Shown here one piece after another: positions 55,150 through 64,000 of a stretch of 64,000 bases of DNA. Numbering within the stretch: the stretch's first letter is position 1; every line of letters starts with the position of its first letter. Below the pieces are notes generated by a model that worked only from the letters and a program-made list of their open reading frames with translations, had not been told where the DNA came from and searched no databases. The position numbers were made by a program, and so were the translations under genes. Source of the DNA: Bufo bufo (Eukaryota; Chordata; Amphibia; Anura; Bufonidae); assembly GCF_905171765.1 (NCBI RefSeq), contig NC_053390.1, positions 302,043,122 to 302,107,121 of the forward strand, given 5' to 3'.

Positions 55150-57040
55150 ACCAATTACATAGAAACATAGAAACATAGAATGTGTCGGCAGATAAGAACC
55201 ATTTGGCCCATCTAGTCTGCCCAATATACTGAATACTATGGATAGCCCCTGGCCCTATCTTATATGAAGGATAGCCTTATGCCTATCCCATGCATGCTTA
55301 AACTCCTCCACTGTATTTGCAGCTACCTCTTCTGCAGGAAGGCTATTCCATGCATCCACTACTCTCTCAGTAAACTAATACTTCCTGATATTACTTTTAA
55401 ACCTTTGCCCCTCTAATTTAAAACTATGTCCTCTTGTAGCAGTTTTTCTTCTTTTAAATATTCTCTCCTCTTTTACCGTGTTGATTCCCTTTATGTATTT
55501 AAAAGTTTCTATCATATCCCCTCTGTCTCGTCTTTCTTCCAAGCTATACATGTTGAGGTCCTTTAATCTTTCCTGGTAAGTTTTATCCTGCAATCCATGT
55601 ACTAGTTTAGTAGCTCTTCTCTGAACTCTCTCCAAAGTATCAATATCCTTCTGGAGATATGGTCTCCAGTATTGAGCACAATACTCCAAATGAGGTCTCA
55701 CTAGTGCTCTGTAGAGCGGCATGAGCGCCTCCCTCTTTCTACTGGTAATGCCTCTCCCTATACACCCAAGCATTCTGCTAGCATTTCCTGCTGCTCTATG
55801 ACATTGTCTGCCTACCTTTAAAGGGTTTCTACCAGCACATTTTGAACTAATTAGCTGTCTGACACTAGCGATCTGCTAGTGTCTGCTGTACCTAACCATG
55901 CTATTGTAATACTTTTCTCTGCAGCAGTTACCCTAAAAAACTTTTATTGATATGCAAATGAGCCTCTAGGTGCTATGGGGGCGTCTTTTCAGCACCTAGA
56001 GGCTCCGTCTACTCACCATGTCTGCCGCCCAGCTCGTCCCTCCAGCCCACCCATCTCCTCTAGATTGACAGCCTACATCGCGGCCAAAATTCTCGCGCCT
56101 GCGCCGTGTGCGTCTGTATTCGGCGCAGGCGCAGTGACTGTCAGACCGCTCCCTGCGCCGGCATCTCTACTGCGCCTGCGCATCTCCACTGCGCCTGCGC
56201 ATCTCCACTGCTTAAAGCCGAGCGTCGTCTGTTCCTGGGAGCACTCTGACGTCATCGGCGCAGGCGCAGTGGAGATGGCGGCGCAGGGAGCGGTCCGACA
56301 GTCACACGGCGAATACAGACGCACACGGCGCAGGCGCGAGAATTCGGCCGCGATGGATGCGATGGAGGCTGTCAATCTAGAGGAGATGGGGGGGCTGGAG
56401 GGACGAGCTGGGCGTTAGACATGGTGAGTAGACGGACCCTCTAGGTGCTGAAAAGACGCCCCCATAGCACCTAGAGGCTCATTTGCATAGCAATAAAAGT
56501 CAGTTTTTTAGGGTAACCGCTGCAGAGAAAGGTATTACAATAGCATGGTTAGGTACAGCAGACACTAGCAGATCGCTAGTGTCAGACAGCTAATTAGGTC
56601 AAAATGTGGTGGTAGAAACCCTTGAAGTATTCTGAAATAATGACCCATAAATCCCTTTCCTCAGATACTGAGGTTAGGACTGTATCACTGATTTTATATT
56701 CTGCTCTTGGGTTTTTACGCCCCAGGTGCATTATCTTGCACTTATCAACATTAAATTTTAGTTGCCATATTTTTGACCATTCCTCTAGTTTTCCTAAATC
56801 CTTTTCCATTTGGTGTATCCCTCCAGGAACATCAACCCTGTTACAAATCTTTGTGTCATCAGCAAAAAGACACACCTTACCATCGAGGCCTTCTGCAATT
56901 TCGCTGATAAAGATATTAAACAATATATTACAAATACATCTGTATTGCAATGCATTGGCTGTGTCAAAGTAATTCAATTTTTCAGGTAAAAAGCAATTTA
57001 GTCGGCTGCCGAAAGACACATGCTACAGAGCTGTATCATG
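55150..57040 (-). pseudogene. CR1-type LINE, 5'-truncated, split by a palindrome
   Basis: Minus-strand ORF2 remains. The upstream part (56623-57040) has the RT catalytic box FADD in VCLFADDTKICN, then WQLKFNVDKCKIMHLG. The downstream part (55375-55816) has RPHLEYCAQYWRPYL and LERVQRRATKLVHGL, typical of the CR1/L2 RT C terminus. The 3' UTR follows (ACATAGAAACATAGAATG, 55150-55200), a tail seen on many frog LINE copies. An 0.8-kb foldback element separates the two RT parts at about 55816-56622. Confidence 0.82.
55816..56622. repeat. 807-base palindrome (foldback element)
   Basis: Left end AAGGGTTTCTACCA, right end TGGTAGAAACCCTT. The two arms, about 400 bases each, mirror each other nearly throughout: ATTAGCTGTCTGACACTAGC, CTAGGTGCTATGGGGGCGTC, CGCGCCTGCGCCGTGTGCGT and others occur in both orientations. 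The left arm carries extra GCGCAGGCGCAGT-type insertions. It interrupts the CR1 RT gene. A transposase gene is absent and a target duplication is not clear. Both strands show open frames only because of GC-rich content. Confidence 0.88.
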
Positions 57041-57968
57041 GGAGAGATCTCTAGACCACCCCAAATAATCTTTATTTTTATACTCTTATGATACTGGGAG
57101 CAACTGGGTGTTTCAGGGTGGTTACATACAAAAAACAAGTTATATAACCATACATGATATCATATTGGCAACATCTTAGAATTTCAGAAATAGAACAAAT
57201 TGCTTTTGGATCACAATACAAGTAATCAATGTCCAAATACTGGGCTCATTTTTGGTCACGTACTCCGATCATCTGGACTAATTTGGTGGTATTCTTCAAT
57301 AAACATTTCCTAGAATTCTGGGAACAGATACATATATCCCTGTCTCCATTGCACAATCCTTGAACTCCTACATCCATCTGCATTGTCTTCCAAAAAATGT
57401 AATAAGATCTGAGAACATTGAGCACAATTACAGATGACCTTTGGTATGTGTTCTGAGGCCTAGTTATGGTGCAATGAAACACCCTATAAGGATATGAACA
57501 GGATTATAAGGTTCAGTTATTAAATATATATGGTATATAATATAAATCATCATGTTATATATCTTATATGAGTATAGCATTAGTAATGAGTAATTACTCT
57601 CACAGCTGTAAGTGTATTAAGTGTATCCAGGGGGTTGGAACTCACAGACTTACAGGAAGGCAGCCACGATGCCTAAGGAAGGCATCGGGCTGCTGTCCTA
57701 GCCATCGGGTCCCCGTCACAGCAGCACAGGGACCCGATGGGGACAGGGAGAGAGCTCCCTCCACACACATCGCTCATGCCGCGGTCAGTGCTGACCGCGG
57801 CATAGTGAGGATTAATGCGCGGGCATCTGTGTTTTCACTGATGCCAGCGCATACAGCAGGGGTCTGGCTAACAGGCACAGCTGGACCCCTGCAGCTGATC
57901 GGACGGGCGCAGCTCCTGGACCCGCCCGATCAGCATGCCGTAGTATTACGGCGCTGGTCGGGAAGGGG

Positions 57969-58060
57969 TTAATAAACTGTATATTTTGAATATATTGTTT
58001 TTGGGTATCATTATTTCTTCCTTTGGGAATAATTCAGTAGGTGGCATGGTGACATCATAC
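57969..58060 (+). repeat. Continuation of the Penelope-like relic
   Basis: TTAATAAACTGTATATTTTG and GGGTATCATTATTTCTTCC match, in inverted orientation, 54170-54300. This is the flank of the TTAA insertion. Confidence 0.7.
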
Positions 58061-59731
58061 TTCACCCCGCATGGGAGTTCATGCGAGATCTTTAATCTTT
58101 GCGCTCAAACAGATAAGATAATTATTATTTTTTACCACCATACAGGAAAAATGTATTCGCTACCACAAAGCACGAGGAAATTTGGTTTCACAGCGAATCG
58201 AATTTTCTCAAGCGGCGTCTTCTTCTCCCTGGCTGTGAGCTGTCCAATCGCAGGGGACCATGTCACAGCCAGGGGGAAGGGTGGGGAACCCGAATGGGGG
58301 GCATGGCGCCCCAACAGAGCAGCCGATCATGGACATCTACAGACCATGCCCTACACTTCCAGATACTAATATTGTAATGTCAGGACCAGTAAAAGGTCCT
58401 CTTTAAGGAGGACCTGTAACCTCTTCTAATATGTTTGTTTTAGTAGCTACTTGCATCCCCCATATAATAATTCCAGAGCATCTATTCTTATGACTAGGTG
58501 TTGTACCATTTCTTCATTATTACTTTTTGTATGTTATAAATGAATTATCCCCAACTGGTAACACCCAGCTGGCCTCAGTGGTACAATAAAGAGGCCAGTG
58601 ATTGCTCTTGTTGACGTGACGTCACCATTGCAGCCAGGAACAGAACCTTTCAGGGAGAACCGGGGCGGCATTGAGTGAGGTAAGTAATCATCTATTCTTT
58701 ATTAGAGATTGATGCCCTGATTTGTCCAGTTGCCTCTTGTAACCGGACAACTCATTTTTATCTAAGGCCTGCAGTCTGTCTGCTGAAATAGAAAGGAATA
58801 CCTGATCCACACTGCTCCAGTCCTCCATGCTGCCCCTGCTGTGTCCATCTTCCAGTCCCCCCACTGTTTATATCCAGCAGGCCATGGGCATGGTCACATG
58901 TACCACTCCAGCCAATAGCTGGCTTCAGCAGTCATGTATTGCTTGTGGTCCCATCACCGCTGAAGCCAGTGATTGGCTGAAGCAGTGCATGTGACCATGT
59001 GTCGTGCCGTGGAGAATGGTTCCTTTGGAGTATGGATGTTTGTGGACATTTGCCCCTATTGCTGCTATGCAAAGCTATCAACTCACTAATTTATTGCACT
59101 TTGAATGGTTTACTTGCACCATGATTTATGCCATTGCGTGCACTTACAGTGTTTTATATTGTTGAAAAGACTAGGAGACACTAAGAGGCTTTGGGACTTT
59201 ACAGTCTGTACACTCAGAAGCTAGTCATTTTTCATTGCTGTCTTAAGTGTGAGGCAGTGACAGGCCTCATATGAGAGAAGATATGTGTCTCCTAGAATGG
59301 TGCAGGAAACCTATTAGAGGGGATGTATGTATGTTTTCACCTGAGATGTGTCACCAAGGTGCCCGACCTTGGTGGAGTAAAAGCCAGTAGCCAGTGTGTC
59401 CACTAGGATAGATAGTAGACGCTGTTGTTACTTAGCATAGCTGGTTTCAGCTAAGCCAGGCCTGGCTTTTATTGGGAATAAGCAAAGAGCTGGGTGGGTG
59501 TTTATTCCCCACGATCCACTCCGGGTTTCAAAGGTGGCCTATGTCCATGGTTCTCATTTAAAAGTCAGCAGCAATCCTAAGTAGGGAGGAAGAAGATATG
59601 CTCAGAGAACAGACCTGCGTAATTAAAAGGCTTGGCAACTGGCTGACATTGAGGCTGGGTGAAGCCAGAGCTATCCCCTGGTGTGAACAGTGACATAGAG
59701 GAGAGATAGAGATGAGAATATTGTGTATAAA
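58061..59731. other. Intergenic with repeat fragments
   Basis: No gene. The stretch at 58390-58690 (AGGAGGACCTGTAACC, TATTCTTATGAC) is the same family as 44636-44800 (AGAGGACCTTTCACC, TATTCTTATGGC). 58860-59000 has TGATTGGCTGAAGCAG motifs. 59440-59731 is cut by the Tc1 element. Confidence 0.45.
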
Positions 59732-60013
59732 CACTGCTCAAAAAAATAAAGGGAACACTTAAACAACACAATGTAACTCCAAGTCAATCACACTTCTGTG
59801 AAATCAAACTGTCCACTTAGGAAGCAACACTGAGTGACAATCAATTTCACATGCTGTTGTGCAAATGGGATAGACAACAGGTGGAAATTATAGGCAATTA
59901 GCAAGACACCCCCAATAAAGGAGTGGTTCTGCAGGTGGTAACCATAGACCACTTCTCAGTTCCTTTGCTTCCTGGCTGATGTTTTGGTCACTTTTGAATG
60001 CTGGTGGTGCTTT

Positions 60014-61044
60014 CACTCTAGTGGTAGCATGAGACGGAGTCTACAACCCACACAGTTGGCTCAGGTAGTGCAGCCTATCCAGGATGGCACATCAATGCGA
60101 GTTGTGGCAAGAAGGTTTGCTGTGTCTGTCAGCGTAGTGTCCAGAGCATGGAGGCGCTACCAGGAGACAGGCCAGGAGACGTGGAGGAGGCCGTAGGAGG
60201 GCAACAACCCAGCAGCAGGACCGCTACCTTCGCCTTTGTGCAAGGAGGAACAGGAGGAGCACTGCCAGAGCCCTGCAAAATGACCTCCAGCTGGCCACAA
60301 ATGTGCATTTGTCTGCTCAAACGGTCATAAACAGACTCCATGAGGGTGATATGAGGGCCCGACGTCCACAGGTGGGGGTTGTGCTTACAGCCCAACACCG
60401 TGCAGGACGTTTGGCATTTGCCAGAGAACACCAAGATTGGCAAATTCGCCACTGGCGCCCTGTGCTCTTCACAGATGAAAGCAGGTTCACACTGAGCACG
60501 TGACAGACGTGACAGAGTCTGGAGACGCCGTGGAGAACGTTCTGCTGCCTGCAACATCCTCCAGCATGACCGGTTTGGCATTGGGTCAGTAATGGTGTGG
60601 GGTGGCATTTCTTTGGAGGGCCACACAGCCCTCCATGTGCTCGCCAGAGGTAGCCTGACTGCCTTTAGGTACCGAGATGAGATCCTCAGACCCCTTGTGA
60701 GACCATATGCTGGTGCGGTTGGCCCTGGGTTCCTCCTAATGCAAGACAATGCTAGACCTTATGTGGCTGGAGTGTGTCAGCAGTTCCTGCAAGATGAAGG
60801 CATTGATGCTATGGACTGGCCCGCCCGTTCCCCAGACCTGAATCCAATTGAGCACAACTGGGACATCATGTCTCGCTCTATCCACCAACGTCACGTTGCA
60901 CCACAGACTGTCCAGGAGTTGGCAGATGCTTTAGTCCAGGTCTGGGAGGAGATCCCTCAGGAGACCGTCCGCCACCTCATCAGGAGCATGCACAGGCGTT
61001 GTAGGGAGGTCATACAGGCACGTGGAGGCCACACACACTACTGA
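60014..61044 (+). pseudogene. Tc1 transposase of element E, two or more frame breaks
   Basis: The gene starts at about 60031 with [20 protein letters not shown], a helix-turn-helix domain ([20 protein letters not shown]). Frame breaks follow at about 60197 and 60502, the second beside the first catalytic aspartate (VLFTDESRF). The last 150 residues (60592-61044) are open, with MVWGGISLEG, the second aspartate in LMQDNARPYVAG, and [12 protein letters not shown] holding the glutamate. It ends GGHTHY. Apart from the indels the residues look conserved, so this copy is recent. Confidence 0.9.
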
Positions 61045-61097
61045 GCCTCATTTTGACTTGTTTTAAGGACATCACATCAAAGTTGGATCAGCCTGTA

Positions 61098-61183
61098 GTG
61101 TGTTTTTCCACTTGAATTTTGAGTGTGACTCCAAATCGGTCTGGATTTGGAGTCACACTCAAAATTAAAGTGGAAAAACACAC
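61098..61183. repeat. 39-bp inverted duplication (hairpin)
   Basis: 61098-61136 and 61145-61183 are inverted copies with one mismatch and an 8-base loop (CGGTCTGG). The arm begins GTGTGTTTTTCCACTT. It lies in the 3' untranslated part of Tc1 element E. Confidence 0.95.
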
Positions 61184-61344
61184 ATGGGTTGAAAAATTTG
61201 ATTTCCATTTTTTAATTTTTGTGTGATTTTGTTGTCAGCACATTCAACTATGTAAAGAACAAAGTATTTCAGAAGAATATTTAATTAACTCAGATCTAGG
61301 ATGCGTTATTTTTGTGTTCCCTTTATTTTTTTGAGCAGTGTATT

Positions 61345-62873
61345 ATACATTATTATGCACTTTACACTATTGATACAGGAGTGTTCACCAGTTCTATAAC
61401 GTGGGACGCCACAAAAGATATAGTGAACACAAAAAATCAACACCCCATGGGAATGAACTAACCGCCAGCAAAACCAAATAAACATTCGTGTATTACTAAT
61501 AACAAGGATATATCTATATGGACACAAACCACAGGTATAAGTACAGCTACAATTTGGATATAAAGATAGTGATTTACAAGTGAACCAGGGATAATAGAGA
61601 CAACAGTATCCCTAGCCATAGACATATCTTATGTTGTTATTATTATATTGTTAGTTTGCTTGCCTATATATGCTAAAACTGTCTAAGACCCCGCTGGATT
61701 GCCCGAACATCTTGGGCAACACATTGACTCAGAGGTTTATCTATATATTTTATATTTTTTATTTTTTACATTTTTTATATTTTTTATATGGTCTAATATA
61801 TTCGATTTGTTTTTATCTAATTATTGTTTTTACTAAGATCTAATAAATGTGTAACCCTGTAACTTCCATGTGATTCCGACTGTACGAGTGCCCATCTAGA
61901 TACATAATATTACTCTATACTTACTATTACAGGTGCATCAATAATAGATTAGAGCACCAGTTCCATCTCTAGTGAGGGGTGAGCCATCCTATACAATACC
62001 AAATTTCTCAAAAACAGACATTGAACTTTTGACTGTCTGGTTTAGCTCAGTCAGATTGTTGCTAAGGTCTGGAAACTGCTTAGTTATTCCAATTGACTTG
62101 TTTTGAGACACAAGTCTATGGCAGTAATTAACTGCAACAATGTTTCTGTTAGGCTGTGCTTCTCCAGCTTTAGCCCTCCCACTAAAAGGTTCTAGATCAG
62201 TTAAAAACTGTATAGAATAGAGAAGTCAGAGCCCCTAAAGGTCTGCAGATAGGGGCCAGTGAGACGGGGGTACTCTGCCCAATGACTGTGCCACCAGCCC
62301 TTTGGCTAGGGTACCAGCCTTCTAACACAGAGAGATGGACAGCATACTCCGGCCTTTCCTCAGCATGGCACTTTCTTCTTCCAGGGAGGAGACTGCAGAA
62401 GCCAGCTCAGTTTATTCCCTGTATTGTTTTGCACTTGATTTGCTCCAATATAGAAGCACACTAACTTACTGCAAACCCTGACTTTCTGAACTTATTTCCC
62501 AATGGGGTGCCCCACGCCTTACAATCCCCTCCAGAGAGCAGCAACACAAGGTGACACCTAAATGGTGTCTGGGGGATCCAATGTAGTGTTGAGGCCACCT
62601 CAAACCTGGTCACTGCACATGCCCATGGCCAGTTGGTTGTAAACAGTAAGGGGACTTGAAGATAGAGAAAGCAGGGGCAGCACAGAGGACCTGAGCTGCA
62701 TGGATCAGGTAAGTATTAATCTTCTGTTACAGCATGCAAGCTGCAGGTATTAGAAAAATGGAATTATTACCGGCCAGCCCCATTAATTGCAGGGAGAAAA
62801 AACAGCAGGCAGAAACATAAATAACATAAATGTAATACTGGCAATACTTTCCAGCAACAGTCACACAACTGTC
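61345..62873. other. Intergenic, nothing firm
   Basis: No gene. T/A-rich run TTTTATATTTTTTATTTTTT near 61745-61790. The sequence at 61345-61560 may continue the repeat cut by Tc1 element E. Confidence 0.4.
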
Positions 62874-62876
62874 TAA

Positions 62877-63169
62877 GGGTCCATTCACACGTCCGCAGTG
62901 TTTTGCCGATCCACAAAACACCGGGCCGGCACCCCAATAGAAATACCTATTCTTGTCCGCAGCTGTGGACAAGAATAAGACATGTTCTATTTTTTTGTGG
63001 AGCTGTGGACTGGAAGTTCGGGGCCACAGACCGGAAATGCGGAAGCGGACAGCACACTGTGTGCAGTCTGCATCTTTTACCTTACCTTTGAAAATGAATG
63101 GGTCCGCACCCGTTCCGCATAATTGCGGGAACGGATCCGGCCCCAAAGTGCGGACCTCTGAATGGAGCC
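62877..63169. mobile_element. PIF/Harbinger-like MITE with TAA duplication
   Basis: 293 bases with termini GGGTCCATTCACACGTCCG and CGGACCTCTGAATGGAGCC, flanked by TAA (62874-62876, 63170-63172). Same subfamily as 22124-22418, with the same internal AATGAATGGGTCCGCACC text. Confidence 0.82.
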
Positions 63170-63172
63170 TAA

Positions 63173-64000
63173 CAGCCCAACCTACAGTTGGTGGTATCAG
63201 CATCACAACACAGTCAGATAACCCACAGCCATAAAATACTGAAAAGCATACACTTTCTTTATAAGAGACCCAAAAATAAATTTTCAAGTATAACAGGCCA
63301 TCAATTGCTAAGCGACTGAAATGCTGAGAATTTCCTGTTTTTTTGTTCAGCAAATCTGCAGTGTTCTACAGTACCAGCAAAGTTAATACGTTATTAGCAA
63401 TTCTCATCCACATAAGAAAATCTACAGCAGAAACTGAACTGAGATGCAGATTTTAAATCTGCAGCATGTCAATTTATTCTGCGGGTTTTCATCGTGGATT
63501 TCACCCTTGTCAATGTCAAGACAAGCAAATTACAAGCAGAAATGCTGCAGATCTTCTGCAGCAGTTAAGTAACATGTGGACATAGCCTTAAAGTGGTGCT
63601 CAGCTTATACCTGAGCATCTAAGGATGCTAAAACCTTTTACCTGTAAAGGTGTACTATTTGGTTGCTTCCCTTGTTTGCCCCACTGCCTTGACCAGGGCC
63701 TAGTCCACCTTTTGCAGGTCATCCCTGACCTCAGAATCCATGTGACTACAGATTTGTCTGTTGTCCTAGTTCTTAGCCTGCTTGTAAGTCAGCTGTTACT
63801 AATGGGAACTACTCAAGAGAAGCGACCTAGGAATTCCTCCAGGGAAGTCCCTAGCTCCTCATGGAGTTTTTAATATAAAGGAAGGCTAATCCATTGTATT
63901 CTGTTCCTAGTTTACCCCAGAAGGAAATCTGTTCGCAAATCAGTGTGTCTACCATCTGAATATACTGCAGTTTCTAGCTCCTCCACAAACAACCCCCAAC
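63173..64000. other. Right edge, nothing recognised
   Basis: No gene, V segment or clear repeat is seen. Confidence 0.45.

Larger units (their letters stand above)
54738..57968. mobile_element. TTAA-flanked piggyBac-type element hosting a LINE
   Basis: Ends CCCTTTCTACCCTGG and CTGGTCGGGAAGGGG are inverted, and both sides carry TTAA (54734-54737, 57969-57972). Removing it rejoins the flanking Penelope-like sequence. The left 400 bases and right 380 bases (GC-rich, with CCGATCAGC motifs) belong to the element; its middle is filled by a CR1 LINE. No transposase is present, so it was mobilised in trans. Confidence 0.75.
59732..61340 (+). mobile_element. Tc1-like transposon E
   Basis: Starts CACTGCTCAAAAAAATAAAG and ends CTTTATTTTTTTGAGCAGTG followed by TA, in inverted orientation. 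The left TA is mutated to AA. It holds one transposase gene on the + strand and a young-looking inverted duplication near its 3' end. Text of this family is familiar from fish, lamprey and frog genomes. Confidence 0.9.

Noticed and set aside
55975..56418. 147- and 100-codon frames in the GC-rich palindrome
   Set aside because: GC-rich inverted repeat with few stop codons; same text read on both strands.

Overview
The window reads as germline DNA of a vertebrate with a large, transposon-filled genome, most likely an anuran amphibian. The evidence is three split T-cell-receptor-type V segments with 23-bp-spacer recombination signals, a vertebrate chromovirus, CR1-type LINEs, piggyBac, hAT, Tc1 and PIF/Harbinger elements, a V-domain-type SINE, and short-inverted-repeat families of a kind I associate with frog genomes. 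The species cannot be named from the sequence. No conventional multi-exon host gene is visible apart from the V segments.

Host genes: V1 (8561-9077), V2 (26954-27542) and V3 (43131-43531) all lie on the + strand, 16-18 kb apart. Each has a leader exon, a short intron with GT/AG borders, an open V exon ending in a Y-(Y/L)-C-A motif, and a recombination signal abutting the last codons. This fits an array of TRA/TRD-type V segments (germline, unrearranged) stretched by mobile DNA. V2 and V3 are paralogues; V1 is from another subgroup.

Mobile DNA, left to right. 163-5494: a full-length Ty3/gypsy chromovirus on the minus strand with about 99% identical LTRs, a CCCGT target duplication, and a leader apparently able to self-prime reverse transcription; it sits inside a repeat that carries a hammerhead ribozyme (5816-5875). 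6179-6650: LINE fragment. 6734-8143: an open piggyBac transposase. 11060-14135: truncated hAT element with a 120-bp minisatellite. 14150-19070: a broken BEL/Pao retrotransposon. Its end is interrupted by a Tc1 element (19076-22053), itself interrupted by a 1.24-kb Penelope-like unit with a complete hammerhead ribozyme (21132-21195) flanked by 188-bp direct repeats. 22660-25015: a long non-autonomous repeat. 28330-34010: three Tc1 relics hosting a possible solo LTR and MITEs. 31391-31704 and 35372-37133: non-autonomous hAT elements with intact 8-bp target duplications. 44630-45925: non-autonomous piggyBac-type element carrying a transposase fragment. 46409-53482: hAT DNA with a long but broken BED-finger transposase and a 131-bp tandem array. 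54165-58060: nested insertions (Penelope-like > piggyBac-type at TTAA > CR1 > an 0.8-kb palindrome). 59732-61340: Tc1 element on the + strand.

The most notable signals are the hammerhead ribozymes and their decayed relatives, the inferred self-priming leader of the chromovirus, the long target duplication around the Penelope-like unit, a palindrome and a hairpin made by inverted duplication, and a small hAT element holding two head-to-head tRNA-derived segments. All positions were read by eye; family names rest on motif recognition without database searches.
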